Shown here piece after piece: positions 7,512 through 17,169 of a stretch of 64,000 nucleotides of DNA (position 1 is the first letter of the stretch; the number at the start of each line of letters is the position of its first letter). The position numbers and the translations under genes are program-made. This DNA comes from Desulfomicrobium macestii. Lineage in GTDB: Bacteria; Desulfobacterota; Desulfovibrionia; Desulfovibrionales; Desulfomicrobiaceae. The stretch is taken from positions 92,797 through 156,796 of the forward strand of contig NZ_JADBGG010000006.1 in the NCBI RefSeq assembly GCF_014873765.1, in the 5' to 3' direction. The notes below the pieces were generated by a model. The model saw only the letters and a program-made list of their open reading frames with translations, ran no database searches and was not told where the DNA came from.

Positions 7512-8471
7512 ATGCATCCCTCGACCCTGATCTCGCGCATCGAAACCACGGCCCCGCTCCAGCTGGCGGCGTCATGGGACAAATGCGGCGTGCAGATCGC
7601 CTCTGCCGCCTCCGAAATCAGGACCGTGTGCGTGACCCTGGACCCCAGTGTCGAGACGGTGCGCCGGGCGGTGGAGCATGAGGCGGATTTTCTGCTCTGT
7701 CACCACCCGCTGAGCCTCGCGCCCAGGCTGCCGAGCCGCCTCGATGACTTCCACGAGGTGCTGAGCCTGAGCCTCAAGAACTCCATGTGGCTCTACAGCG
7801 CGCACACCTCTCTGGACGCCAATCCGCATGGTCCGGTCAATTGGCTGGGGCAGGCCCTCAAGATGCAGGACATGCGCATCCTCGAGGTGACCCGCCGCGA
7901 AACGCCGAGCCTGCTGCGCCTGGCCGATTCGGCCATGCAGGAAAGAGTCCGGGATTTTGCAGACTCCGTCACCCGCCGAGATGGACAAATGGAGGAATAC
8001 CTCCTCTGGCCGGAAGAAAGCGCCGCGTTCAAGGCCAGCCTCGATGCCGGGACGCCCTTGCAGGAGCTGGCCCTTGCCGCGCCGATCCGTGAATACGGTT
8101 TCGGATGCATCGGAACGCTGCCCAAGGCCCTGGGCTGGGATGAATTTTCAGCGCGGCTTACCGCCCTCGGGCTGCCTCTGTCGCGCATGGTGGGACAGGC
8201 GCCGGAAACCGTCACCCGGGTGGCCTATTGTCCCGGATCTGGAGCCGACCTTGGACCGGCCGCCTTCGCTAAAGGCGCGGACGTCTACCTGACCGGCGAC
8301 GTCAAATACCATCAGGCCCAGGCCGTGCAGGATATCGGCCTGACCATCGACGTCGGTCATTTTTGCCTTGAAGAAACCATGATGCGCACCTGGAGCCGGA
8401 GCCTGGACCGCGAACTGTCCCCCGAGGGAGTCCGGGTCATCTTTCTGCAGGGGCGCGATCCCTTTGCCTGA
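7512..8471 (+). CDS. Nif3-like dinuclear metal centre protein
   Basis: 319 residues from ATG 7512 (MHPSTLISRIETTAPLQLA), with GGAG six bases upstream; the reading frame extends 5' without a ribosome site. Family hallmarks are SWDKCGVQI near residue 20, CHHPLSLAPR near residue 67 (metal-binding HH), and the C-terminal CPGSGADL...ADVYLTGDVKYHQA and IDVGHFCLEETMM, which supply further metal ligands. NIF3/YbgI proteins form hexameric toroids with two metal ions per subunit; their reaction is still uncertain (GTP cyclohydrolase I type 2-like). It is followed closely by the zinc-ribbon gene, a pairing common in bacteria. Confidence 0.88.
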   Translation: MHPSTLISRIETTAPLQLAASWDKCGVQIASAASEIRTVCVTLDPSVETVRRAVEHEADFLLCHHPLSLAPRLPSRLDDFHEVLSLSLKNSMWLYSAHTSLDANPHGPVNWLGQALKMQDMRILEVTRRETPSLLRLADSAMQERVRDFADSVTRRDGQMEEYLLWPEESAAFKASLDAGTPLQELALAAPIREYGFGCIGTLPKALGWDEFSARLTALGLPLSRMVGQAPETVTRVAYCPGSGADLGPAAFAKGADVYLTGDVKYHQAQAVQDIGLTIDVGHFCLEETMMRTWSRSLDRELSPEGVRVIFLQGRDPFA

Positions 8472-8525
8472 ATCTTCCCGGGAAGAACCCCGGAAAATTG
8501 ATACGCTTTTGAGGAGGATGCTACC

Positions 8526-9257
8526 TTGAGTATTTATATGGAACAGATCGAGCAGCTGGTCGTGCTGCAGAAAGTGGATTCGGAGATGATCACCCTGGAG
8601 CGCATCCTCGAAGACGCGCCCAAGCAGCTGCGGAGCCTGCAGGAAAAACAGGCCTACCTCAAGCAGCAGCAGGACGTGATCCAGGAAAAGGTCGACGTGC
8701 TGATGGAGCAGAAGAGCCGCCTTGAGGGTGAGATCGAAAACGACACCCAGAAGGTCAAGAAGAGCAAGAACAAGCTCATGATGGTCGAGAACACCAAGGA
8801 ATATCACGCCATGATGCGTGAGATGGACACCATGGAGAAGATGAACCGTTCCCGCGAGGAAGAGCGGGCCAATCTTCTTGCGGACCTTTCCGACCTCGAA
8901 GGTCGCAAGGAAGCCCTGCAGGGTGACATCGACAGCCTTGAAGAGACCATCACCGCCCAGCAGTCCACCCTGGATCAGGAACTGGCCGAGAAGCGCGCCC
9001 GCATCGAAATCCTGGAGAAGGAAAAGCGGAAGGCCTCCGAGGCTGTTCCCGCGCCCATTCTGACCCGCTACAATTTCATCCGCGACCGCATCCCGAATCC
9101 CGTCATCGTTCCGGTCAGCGAGGGCGTATGTCAGGGCTGCCATGTCGTCATCCCGCCCCAGGCTTTCATCGACCTGCAGAAGGGCGAGCAGATCCTGAGC
9201 TGTCCCAACTGCCTGCGTATCATTTTCTGGGAGCGTCATTTCTCGGGCAATGATTGA
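8526..9257 (+). CDS. Coiled-coil protein with C-terminal C4 zinc ribbon
   Basis: 243 residues. The start is a TTG at 8526, chosen because GAGGAGG at 8511-8517 is placed eight bases before it; the ATG at 8538 is too far. Residues 5-175 are nearly continuous heptads (LERILEDAPKQLRSLQEKQAY onward), and the end has CQGCHVVIPPQ and CPNCLRI, a four-cysteine zinc ribbon. This is the DUF164/zf-RING_7 family, often next to nif3-like genes. A nucleic-acid or ribosome-linked role has been suggested for relatives, but none is established. Confidence 0.85.
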   Translation: MSIYMEQIEQLVVLQKVDSEMITLERILEDAPKQLRSLQEKQAYLKQQQDVIQEKVDVLMEQKSRLEGEIENDTQKVKKSKNKLMMVENTKEYHAMMREMDTMEKMNRSREEERANLLADLSDLEGRKEALQGDIDSLEETITAQQSTLDQELAEKRARIEILEKEKRKASEAVPAPILTRYNFIRDRIPNPVIVPVSEGVCQGCHVVIPPQAFIDLQKGEQILSCPNCLRIIFWERHFSGND

Positions 9258-9267
9258 TTTATTTTTG

Positions 9268-9623
9268 CGGAGCCGGACAGGCTGTCGCTGCCGGCCGCAA
9301 GGCCGGGAGAGGAAAGTCCGGACACCACAGGGCAGGATGCTGGATAACGTCCAGCGGGGGCGACCCCGGGACAGTGCCACAGAAACAAACCGCCCGGGCT
9401 TCATGCCCGGGTAAGGGTGAAAAGGTGGGGTAAGAGCCCACCAGTTGTCGCGGTGACGCGGCAAGCTAGGTAAACCCCATCCGGTGCAAGACCAAATAGG
9501 AAGGTGACCGGCCCGGTCGCGACCCTTCGGGTAGGTTGCTGGAGACGGCGGGTAACCGCCGCCCTAGAGGAATGACAGCCGCCCGGCAACGGGCACAGAA
9601 TCCGGCTTATCGTCCGGCTCCGT
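9268..9623 (+). ncRNA. rnpB: RNase P RNA (class A)
   Basis: The terminal helix is closed by CGGAGCCGGAC (from 9269) and GTCCGGCTCCG (to 9622). Conserved core elements appear in order: GAGGAAAGTCCGGAC near 9309, the ACAGAAA region near 9379, AGGGTGAAAAGGTG near 9414, GGTAAACCCC near 9470, CCTAGAGGAATGACAG near 9563, and ACAGAATCCGGCTTAT near 9595. This is the catalytic RNA that removes 5' leaders from pre-tRNAs. Its length, about 356 bases, is usual. It ends only about ten bases before the ispDF start codon. Confidence 0.96.
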
Positions 9624-9633
9624 ATTTTTGATA

Positions 9634-10824
9634 ATGACACACTCACTATGGACCATAATCCTGGCCGCGGGCCAGGGTTCGCGTCTGGCCGCCTCCACGG
9701 GCGGCACACGCAAACAGTTTCTGCACCATGAGGGACATCCCCTCTATTGGCGCAGCGTTCTGACCATGTCCGCAGTCCCTGAACTTGCGGGCGTGGTCCT
9801 CGTTTTTCCGCCCCGGGAACTGGAGCAGCGCTCCGCCGAACTGGAAAGCCTCAAAAACATCTCGGACCCCGGTGTCCGCATCCTGACCACCGGCGGCGGC
9901 GACAGACGCCAGGACTCCGTGCGCCTGGGCCTGGCAGCGCTGCCCCGGGATTGCACCCGTGTACTGGTGCACGACAGCGCGCGCCCCTTTTTCTCGCCCG
10001 CCCTGGTGCAGGCTCTGCTGGCCGGATTGACGGACGACGTCTGTGGAGTCATCCCCGCCATCCCCGTCACGGACACGATCAAGCAGGTCGAAAACGACCT
10101 TGTCCTGGCCACGCTCCCGCGCGAAACAATGCGCGCGGTCCAGACGCCGCAGCTCTTCCCGGCCGCCCTGCTGCGCCGGGTTCATGAACAGGCCTTGAAC
10201 GAAGACTGGACCGTCACGGACGACGCCAGCATGATCGAACGCGCCGGATACGGCGTCCGGATCGTGCCCGGTGAAACCGCCAATCTGAAGATCACAACCC
10301 CGGAGGACCTGCGCGTGCTTGCTACTCCCGCCCCCCTGCCCGTGCCCTGCACCGGATTCGGCTACGACGTGCACGCCTATGGCGGCAACCGGCCCATGGT
10401 GCTGGGCGGCATGCCCATCGCCGGGGCCCCCTTCGTCAAAGCCCACTCCGATGGCGACGTGCTCCTACACGCCCTCTGCGACGCCATCCTCGGATGCCTC
10501 GGCCTTGGGGATATCGGCGAACATTTCCCGGACAGCGACGATCGCTTCGAGAACATCTCCTCCGGCATCCTGCTCTCGGAGGTCATGGACAAGGCTCGCG
10601 CCCTGGGGCTTTGCATCACCCATGTCGATCTGACCGTCATCGCCCAGATCCCCCGCCTGGCTCCGCACAAGGAAGCCATCCGCGGCAACGTGGCGCGCCT
10701 GCTTGAGCTTTGCGACCAGCAGGTCAACGTCAAGGCGACCACGGAAGAGCACCTGGGTTTCACCGGCCGCAAGGAAGGGATCAAGGCCGTGGCCGTGGTC
10801 ACCGCCACAAGGAAGCAGGCATGA
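9634..10824 (+). CDS. ispDF: Bifunctional IspD/IspF isoprenoid enzyme
   Basis: 396 residues from ATG 9634 (a TTG two codons earlier is also in frame). Residues 1-225 are IspD, the CTP:2-C-methyl-D-erythritol-4-phosphate cytidylyltransferase: WTIILAAGQGSRL at the start, VHDSARPFFSP, and RAVQTPQLFP. Residues 235-396 are IspF, which forms the 2,4-cyclodiphosphate: GFGYDVHAYG with metal ligands DVH, HSDGDVLLHALCDA, LGDIGEHFPD and TTEEHLGFTGR. It catalyses two non-consecutive steps of the MEP pathway. No clear ribosome site is seen, perhaps because rnpB crowds the leader. ATGA overlap couples it to gltX. Confidence 0.95.
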   Translation: MTHSLWTIILAAGQGSRLAASTGGTRKQFLHHEGHPLYWRSVLTMSAVPELAGVVLVFPPRELEQRSAELESLKNISDPGVRILTTGGGDRRQDSVRLGLAALPRDCTRVLVHDSARPFFSPALVQALLAGLTDDVCGVIPAIPVTDTIKQVENDLVLATLPRETMRAVQTPQLFPAALLRRVHEQALNEDWTVTDDASMIERAGYGVRIVPGETANLKITTPEDLRVLATPAPLPVPCTGFGYDVHAYGGNRPMVLGGMPIAGAPFVKAHSDGDVLLHALCDAILGCLGLGDIGEHFPDSDDRFENISSGILLSEVMDKARALGLCITHVDLTVIAQIPRLAPHKEAIRGNVARLLELCDQQVNVKATTEEHLGFTGRKEGIKAVAVVTATRKQA

Positions 10825-12281
10825 GCAATTTCAAGACCGGCGGCCCCTTCATCACCCGCTTCGCCCCCAGTCCCACGGGAGGGCTGCACCTTGGCAACGT
10901 GCGCACGGCCATCCTCAATCATCTTCTGGCCAGACAAAGCGGCGGAAAATTTCTGCTTCGTCTTGAAGACACGGATCAGGAACGCTCCACCTTCGCCGCC
11001 GAAGCCGCCATCCTGTGGTCCATGTCCTGGCTTGGGCTTGTGCCCGACGAACCGGTGCGTCACCAGAGCCTGCGCCTTCATCTCTACCGTCGCGCCGTTG
11101 ACGGCCTGGTGGCCCAAGACCGCGCCTACCCCTGCTTCTGCACCGATGCCGAACTGGAACAGGACCGCAAGGAAGCCGCGGCCAGGAATCTTCCTCCCCG
11201 CTACAGCGGCCGCTGCGCCCGCATGTCACGCGATGAGCGCGCCGAGAGGCTGAACCGGGGCGACGCCCATGCCATCCGTTTCCGCCTGCCTGAAAAGCCG
11301 GAGGTCAGCTTCAAGGATCTCGTCAAGGGGCAGATTACCCTTCCGGCAGGCGCTTTCGGCGACTTCGTGCTGCTGCGCTCGAACGGCTGGCCCAGCTACA
11401 ATCTGGCCGTGGTCGTCGACGACGCGGACATGGGCGTCAATCTGGTGCTGCGCGGCGAGGACCACCTGACCAACACGGCCCGTCAAATCCTGCTCTACGA
11501 AGCCCTTGGGCTCACGGCTCCGGCTTTCGCCCACCACGGCCTGCTCATGGACACGGACGGCAAGAAGCTTTCGAAGCGCAGCGGCGCCCTGAGCATTCCC
11601 GAATGCATGGAAATGGGTCTTGAACCTCTGGCCGTGGTCCAGTATCTGGCGTCCTTGTCCGGCGCCCTGCCCACCAAGAATCTTTTCGCCTCTCTTGACG
11701 AGATGGCCCGGGCCTTCAACCCCTTCGCGCTGGGCCGGGGCAACGCGGTCATGAGCCTCGACGAGCTGACGGCCCTGAGCGCGCGCGTTTTTCGGGCGGC
11801 GGATCCTGCGGATCAAATCCGGCAGCTAGACGAAACCTTGCCTGCCGAGAACGCCTGGCACGAATTCGATCCGCAAGTCCGCCTGCATCTGCTGGCCAGC
11901 CTGCGCGAAAATGCGGCGAACATGCATGAACTGCGCGCCCTGCTGCCTCTCTTCACGGAAAAAGAGGCCCGCTTCACCTCGGGGGCGCTGACCGAACTGG
12001 CCGAGAGCCTGCCGGTGCTTGCCGCCCTTGACCAGGCCATGTCCGCGCACAGTCCGGACTCGCGTCTGGAAAAGGACGCCGCCGGCGCCGTGTTGCGCAA
12101 AACGGGTGAAGAAGCCGGAGCCAAGGGCCGAAAACTCTACCACCCCATACGGCTGGCCCTGACCGGCAGCGAAAACGGCCCTGAGCTTGCCACGCTGCTT
12201 ACGCTTTTGCCGGCCGGCCTGATCAGGGAGCGTGTACAAACGGTGCTGAACATATTTTCCCATTGCAACCACAAGGAATGA
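10821..12281 (+). CDS. gltX: Glutamyl-tRNA synthetase
   Basis: 486 residues from ATG 10821, overlapping the ispDF stop. Class I synthetase: FAPSPTGGLHLGNVRTA contains the HIGH-type motif near residue 20, CFCTDAELEQDR lies in the CP1 region, and KKLSKRSGALS near residue 250 is the KMSKS loop. It charges tRNA-Glu (and perhaps tRNA-Gln in organisms using the amidotransferase route). The C-terminal anticodon-binding helices look complete. The stop overlaps or abuts the cysS start. Confidence 0.95.
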   Translation: MSNFKTGGPFITRFAPSPTGGLHLGNVRTAILNHLLARQSGGKFLLRLEDTDQERSTFAAEAAILWSMSWLGLVPDEPVRHQSLRLHLYRRAVDGLVAQDRAYPCFCTDAELEQDRKEAAARNLPPRYSGRCARMSRDERAERLNRGDAHAIRFRLPEKPEVSFKDLVKGQITLPAGAFGDFVLLRSNGWPSYNLAVVVDDADMGVNLVLRGEDHLTNTARQILLYEALGLTAPAFAHHGLLMDTDGKKLSKRSGALSIPECMEMGLEPLAVVQYLASLSGALPTKNLFASLDEMARAFNPFALGRGNAVMSLDELTALSARVFRAADPADQIRQLDETLPAENAWHEFDPQVRLHLLASLRENAANMHELRALLPLFTEKEARFTSGALTELAESLPVLAALDQAMSAHSPDSRLEKDAAGAVLRKTGEEAGAKGRKLYHPIRLALTGSENGPELATLLTLLPAGLIRERVQTVLNIFSHCNHKE

Positions 12282-12283
12282 GC

Positions 12284-13753
12284 ATGCAGATCTACAATAG
12301 CCTTACCAGGAAAAAAGAGGAATTCGTCCCGCTCAAACCCGGTCATGTGTCCATGTACGTCTGCGGCATCACGGCCTACGACTACTGCCACATCGGACAC
12401 GCACGCTCCGCCGTGGTCTTCGACGTCCTGGTCCGCTATCTGCGCTACATCGGCATGCAGGTCACCTTTGTGCGCAACTTCACCGACGTGGACGACAAGA
12501 TCATCAATCGCGCCAACCGCGAGGGCACGGATTTCGAGACCATCGCCCGCACATACATCGACGCCTTCTACACCGACATGGACCGCCTCGGCATCCTGCG
12601 GGCCGACATCGAACCCAAGGCCACCGAGCATATCAAGGAGATGATCGAACTCTGCGAAAATCTCATCGCCAAAGGCCACGCCTACTCGACGCCCAGCGGC
12701 GACGTCTATTTCCGTGTTCGCTCCTACGACGATTACGGCAAGCTCTCCGGACGCAACGTCGAGGAGCTGATGTCCGGGGCGCGCATCGAACCGGGCGAGA
12801 AAAAAGAGGATCCTCTCGATTTCGCCCTGTGGAAGGGCGCAAAGCCTGGCGAACCGTCCTGGCCCAGTCCCTGGGGACCGGGCCGTCCGGGCTGGCACAT
12901 CGAATGTTCGGCCATGAGCGAACGCTACCTGCCCCTGCCCTTCGACATCCACGGCGGCGGACAGGATCTGGCCTTCCCGCACCACGAAAACGAGCGCGCC
13001 CAGACCGAGGCAGCCACGGACAAGCAGTTCGTGCGCTACTGGGTGCACAACGGGTTCGTGCAGATCAATTCCGAGAAGATGTCGAAATCACTCAATAATT
13101 TTGTGACCATCCGCGACATCCTGGCCAACTACCTGCCCGAGGTGCTGCGCTTCTTCCTCATCACCAAGCATTACCGCAGCCCCCTGGATTACACCGCCGA
13201 CGCACTCGAAGAATCGGAACGCGCCCTGAAGCGGATCTACCTGACCAAGGCCGCCGCCGAGGCGCACGTGGCCGGAACCAAATGGACCGCCACGCCTCTT
13301 CCGGCCGAAATCGTGGTCGAAGCCACCGCACTGGAAGCCAAATGGGACGAGTCCATGGCCGACGACATGAACACGGCCGCGGCCCTTGGCCACGTCTTCG
13401 TGCTGATGAAGATCGTCAACCGCATCCTGGAAGACAAGGCCCTCAAAAAGTCCGAAGAAGGCCGCGACATGATCCGCCATGCCCTCAAGCTGTTCGAACG
13501 CTGGGGCGAAGTGCTCGGCCTTTTCCTCATGCCCAGCAGCGATTTCCTGGCCCAGCTCAAGCAAAGCCGAGTGCAGCGCAGGAAAATCGACACCGAACTG
13601 GTGCAGGCCAAACTGCAGGAACGCATGGAAGCCCGCTCGGCCAAGGATTTTGCCCGCTCCGACGCCATCCGCGACGAACTTCTCGCGCTGGGAGTGACCA
13701 TTCAGGACACGGCCCAGGGCGTTCAGTGGGACGTGGAATGTGCCGAGAAATAA
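12284..13753 (+). CDS. cysS: Cysteinyl-tRNA synthetase
   Basis: 489 residues. ATG 12284 ([14 protein letters not shown]) is preferred because AAGGA ends six bases before it; an ATG at 12278 overlapping the gltX stop is also possible. Zinc and active-site motifs: [18 protein letters not shown] (first Zn cysteine plus HIGH), [17 protein letters not shown], and the KMSKS loop [11 protein letters not shown] near residue 265. It charges tRNA-Cys in the cytoplasm. Last gene of the ispDF-gltX-cysS chain; a terminator follows 54 bases later. Confidence 0.96.
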   Translation: MQIYNSLTRKKEEFVPLKPGHVSMYVCGITAYDYCHIGHARSAVVFDVLVRYLRYIGMQVTFVRNFTDVDDKIINRANREGTDFETIARTYIDAFYTDMDRLGILRADIEPKATEHIKEMIELCENLIAKGHAYSTPSGDVYFRVRSYDDYGKLSGRNVEELMSGARIEPGEKKEDPLDFALWKGAKPGEPSWPSPWGPGRPGWHIECSAMSERYLPLPFDIHGGGQDLAFPHHENERAQTEAATDKQFVRYWVHNGFVQINSEKMSKSLNNFVTIRDILANYLPEVLRFFLITKHYRSPLDYTADALEESERALKRIYLTKAAAEAHVAGTKWTATPLPAEIVVEATALEAKWDESMADDMNTAAALGHVFVLMKIVNRILEDKALKKSEEGRDMIRHALKLFERWGEVLGLFLMPSSDFLAQLKQSRVQRRKIDTELVQAKLQERMEARSAKDFARSDAIRDELLALGVTIQDTAQGVQWDVECAEK

Positions 13754-13806
13754 GGAAGAGCCCGCGCCCCGACAAGGGCGCGCCCTTGCCCCAAGGACAT
13801 GAACGA

Positions 13807-13839
13807 CGAAAGGCCGCGCAATGCGGCCTTTCGATTTTT
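13807..13839 (+). terminator. Terminator after cysS
   Basis: CGAAAGGCCGC and GCGGCCTTTCG pair around a short loop and are followed by ATTTTTA. Confidence 0.85.
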
Positions 13840-13859
13840 ATCACCAACGCACAATCCTG

Positions 13860-15908
13860 TCATTCGAAGAGGTTCTTCAAGCCCTCCACGCCCTTGTTCA
13901 GTCCCGAACCCACACCTTTTATGACTTCCTGCACGGCCTGCCCGCCGCGCAAGCCCAAACCTCGCAAGACCGCTTCCATATCGGGACTGATGGTAGGCTG
14001 ACGCACCGGCCCGCTGATCCGCACCGGCACACTGCTCAAGCCCAAAGAACCTTCGTCGAAGTTGCCCTCGCTTCCGGCAAGCTCGATGAGCAGCCTGAAA
14101 TCCAAAACCTCGCGCACCAGATCCGTCTGTCCGTTACCCGTGACGCGAAATCGCGGCGCAAGAAGAAAAAGATCGGGCGTCGTCTCCACCCCTCTGGTTA
14201 TGGTTCCGCTGGCTGAAAGAACGGAAAAAACCGTGCGCGGGGGTTCCTGCGGTCCTGGGGAAAGGCCTTTGACCTTGCGGATTCCATCGCGCAGCAACTG
14301 CGAGACGTTCACGTCGCTTAGGGCGCCGTCGGACACCTTGAAATCCACTTTCCCTTTCAGATTGCGCCGCAGATCCATCGTGCTTTGCCCGGAAGTATCA
14401 AGGGCGGCGCTGCTCTGCATGGTGCCCGAAAGACTCTCCCTGCCATGCAGATCGCGCAGCAATGACCCAATCTGCAAGGCGCCTATGGAATGCGACCAGG
14501 AATACGCGGGTATCTGTCGGCGCACATCAAGGGAGGCCGAGCCTTTCAAACTTCCGCCATACAGGCTTGATTCGATCCGGGGCATGTCGAACAGGCCATC
14601 CGTGGCCGTCAGACGGATGCGCGAATCGGAAACACGCAGATTGATTACGTTCAGGGTATCCACCGCCAAAGTAGCATTCAGATTCAGCTTGCGCATCATC
14701 GAGACAGGAAGGTCGATGCGCTCTTCCGAAGCCCCAGGCAGAGCCTCCTTTGCGCCGTCATCGGACCGGATGCGGTAGCGGTCCAGATTCAAGGTATCGA
14801 TATGCATATCCAGTTCGATTTGCGGATCCGTGCGACCTTGAACGGATACACGGCCGTTCAGCGCCTGTCTGTCGAGCACGAGACTCAGATCCGTCGCCTC
14901 GAAACGGCCCCCACCGGCTGCCCACTTGCAGGAAAAGGCAGCCTCTTCCAAAGCGGCAGGGTCCGTGAAATTCGGCAGAGGAATAGCTAGCCGCGCAAAG
15001 GCTTCCTTCGGATTGAATCGTGCGACTTCAAGAAAACCGTTGGTGCCGGCGTCGCTTGAAGGCTGCGCCGAAAAAACGATATCAAGCCCCAGCCCCTCCA
15101 TGCGTGCGTTCTCCATCCGGCCGTCCGTAGATAAATAATCTCCCGAAAAAGATATTACTTCAGGACTGTTTGGCAGACTTTCGCCTGACAGGACGGCTTT
15201 GAGGACCAGATTCTCGAGACTGAGCCGGTCGAGATCCAGAATCGCCTTGGCGGTAAAATCAAGCTCGCCAGTGATTTCGTTGCGTTTGGCCATTGCATGC
15301 GTGTCCACCACAAACGGTTCGCCAAAAGCAAAATCAGAAACGTCAAGACGAATTCCGTCGACCTCAAAACTCTCCCCTCCAAGCTTGTCATCCCAGACAA
15401 TACGGGCATCCGTGATTTCAAGTCCGTCCACAATGAGGCCCGCCAGGTAAGGAACACGCTTGTCCCGGGCCAGAACGGGAGTGTCTGGAGCACTGTCTTC
15501 AACCGAATCGGGCGTGGCAAGATCCATCCAATTTCCGCGCCCATTCGCATCGCGGGACAGAAACAGGGAAAGCCCTTCGATATCAATGGCCACAACTTCG
15601 AGCCGTGACGATAGAAGAGGCAGAAGACGAGCCTTCAGATGCGCGCCGTTCAGGGTCATGAAGGGTCCGCTGAAACCTTCGCCGTTCCCAAGCTCAAGGT
15701 CACCGATGGAAACGGACAGATAGGGAAAGAATTTAAGCCCCAGATCCCCGGAAATGGTCAGCTCGCGCCCGGTGTTGTCGCGCACGGCTTTTATGATCTG
15801 CGGCTTGAAATCATTGGGGTCGACCGTCATGAGCAGCACCCCTGCAAGAATTCCGCAAAGCAGAATCAGGCCCAAAAGACCGCGCACGATCCAAGTTCGA
15901 ATATTCAT
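13860..15908 (-). CDS. AsmA-family protein
   Basis: 682 residues from the ATG at 15908 (MNIRTWIVRGLLGLILLCGI); an upstream in-frame start at 15953 lacks a ribosome site, whereas AGGGGAAG lies before 15908. One N-terminal membrane helix is followed by a long beta-rich region. The start of the mature part (DPNDFKPQIIKAVRDNTGREL, then ISGDLGLKFFPYLSVSIGDL) and the late VSDSRIRLTATDGLFDMPRI and LLIELAGSEGN segments are typical AsmA/TamB-like repeats. Such proteins sit in the inner membrane facing the periplasm and are linked to lipid transport to, and assembly of, the outer membrane. It is convergent with cysS. Confidence 0.85.
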   Translation of the reverse strand: MNIRTWIVRGLLGLILLCGILAGVLLMTVDPNDFKPQIIKAVRDNTGRELTISGDLGLKFFPYLSVSIGDLELGNGEGFSGPFMTLNGAHLKARLLPLLSSRLEVVAIDIEGLSLFLSRDANGRGNWMDLATPDSVEDSAPDTPVLARDKRVPYLAGLIVDGLEITDARIVWDDKLGGESFEVDGIRLDVSDFAFGEPFVVDTHAMAKRNEITGELDFTAKAILDLDRLSLENLVLKAVLSGESLPNSPEVISFSGDYLSTDGRMENARMEGLGLDIVFSAQPSSDAGTNGFLEVARFNPKEAFARLAIPLPNFTDPAALEEAAFSCKWAAGGGRFEATDLSLVLDRQALNGRVSVQGRTDPQIELDMHIDTLNLDRYRIRSDDGAKEALPGASEERIDLPVSMMRKLNLNATLAVDTLNVINLRVSDSRIRLTATDGLFDMPRIESSLYGGSLKGSASLDVRRQIPAYSWSHSIGALQIGSLLRDLHGRESLSGTMQSSAALDTSGQSTMDLRRNLKGKVDFKVSDGALSDVNVSQLLRDGIRKVKGLSPGPQEPPRTVFSVLSASGTITRGVETTPDLFLLAPRFRVTGNGQTDLVREVLDFRLLIELAGSEGNFDEGSLGLSSVPVRISGPVRQPTISPDMEAVLRGLGLRGGQAVQEVIKGVGSGLNKGVEGLKNLFE

Positions 15909-16065
15909 CACATCTTCCCCTGGTAAAGTGTTGGAGCGAGAAGCTGTCATCATCGCGGGTCATGATGATAGCTGCTCGCACAAAAACACCATAAAGACAA
16001 AACACGTCGGGATAAAGGGAGGAAACCCGTAGAAACGCCGGACAGGATGGAATCGGGGCATCGAT

Positions 16066-16098
16066 TTGCTAAAAAAAAGCCGGCTTTCGCCGGCTCTT
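16066..16098 (-). terminator. Terminator of the rnf-apbE operon
   Basis: AGCCGGC-TTTC-GCCGGCT at about 16077-16094 forms a perfect stem; read on the minus strand it is followed by a run of T (the A8 at 16070-16077). It lies 30 bases beyond the apbE stop. Confidence 0.85.
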
Positions 16099-16128
16099 GT
16101 GATCGATAAAATCAATAATCTTTGGCTG

Positions 16129-17142
16129 TTAACTCCACTCTGGAGATGCAAGACGTGCACCGGTGGAGGTCACCAGCAGACAGGAATGACCAGGCAGGGA
16201 AGACGTCAGGCGCAAGGCTTCACGCGGAGACATGAGACTCAGCGCCGTGGCCAGACCGTCAGCCTGCATGACCGTGGGCGCCTGAACACTGACGCTCTTG
16301 ATATACTGCGGGGAAGTGCCCGTCTCGGGATTGATCAGATGGGTCGATTTGCGGGAAGAATCAAAATAGACTTCATAGCCGCCGGAAGTGGCTACCGCAC
16401 CGGAACGCATTTCGATCACGGCAGGATAGTCACCCTGCTTGTCCGGATCTTCGATGGCGATGCGCCACGGACGGCCGTCACCCTTGGGTGAACCCTGGAC
16501 ACGGATGTCTCCGCCGGCGTCGATCATGTAATGGGCGACACCGAGCGACTTGAGCGTGTCCGCCGCGCAGTCGGCTATGTATCCTTTGGCGATACCATCA
16601 AGAGTCGCGCCCATACCGGAAGCGGCGAACTTCAGATCGGATCCGGTCTGCCGCAAGCGGCCGGTATCAACCAGAGCCAAGGCTTCTTTGAGTTCCCGCG
16701 CGTCCGGCCGCCCCTTGGAACGCTCCATGAGATTGACCACAGGTGCGACAGTCATGTCGAAACGTCCGCCGGATTGACGGTGCAACGTGCGCCCGTGGGC
16801 CATGACATCAAGCAGTTCCTGCGGAGATCCGGAAAGACGTCCGTGAACATTCAGGACGGACAGGGCGGTATTTGAATCAAATCGGCTCAAAATGCCGATC
16901 AAACGGTTCATTTCATCAAAGGCGCGGCCGATGGCTTCCTGCCCCTGATTCGTGCTCGGCGTCATGACGGTCATGCCGACAATGGTGCCCATGAGCATGC
17001 GCTTTTCGGTGGTCGTGACCAGGCCGACGGCAGCCATGGCCGGAACCACGCGCAATGCGGGAGCCAGGGCTGCCCCGCCAGCGAGCACAGCCAGTTTTTT
17101 CAGAAAGTCACGGCGGTCTTGAGTGTGGGTCCCATGCTTCAT
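16129..17142 (-). CDS. apbE: FAD:protein FMN transferase (Rnf flavinylation)
   Basis: 337 residues with an N-terminal twin-arginine signal (QDRRDFLKKLAVLAGGAALA), so it acts in the periplasm. ApbE motifs: LMGTIVGMTVM near residue 50, MTVAPVVNLME, GATLDGIAKGYIAD, and YMIDAGGDIRVQG; the region LINPETGTSP with later T/D residues binds Mg. ApbE moves FMN from FAD onto a threonine of target proteins; in Rnf the targets are RnfG and RnfD, both encoded just upstream here. Last gene of the operon, 27 bases after rnfB. Confidence 0.93.
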   Translation of the reverse strand: MKHGTHTQDRRDFLKKLAVLAGGAALAPALRVVPAMAAVGLVTTTEKRMLMGTIVGMTVMTPSTNQGQEAIGRAFDEMNRLIGILSRFDSNTALSVLNVHGRLSGSPQELLDVMAHGRTLHRQSGGRFDMTVAPVVNLMERSKGRPDARELKEALALVDTGRLRQTGSDLKFAASGMGATLDGIAKGYIADCAADTLKSLGVAHYMIDAGGDIRVQGSPKGDGRPWRIAIEDPDKQGDYPAVIEMRSGAVATSGGYEVYFDSSRKSTHLINPETGTSPQYIKSVSVQAPTVMQADGLATALSLMSPREALRLTSSLPGHSCLLVTSTGARLASPEWS

Positions 17143-17169
17143 TGTTATGCTCCGATTCTGTGGCGTGGG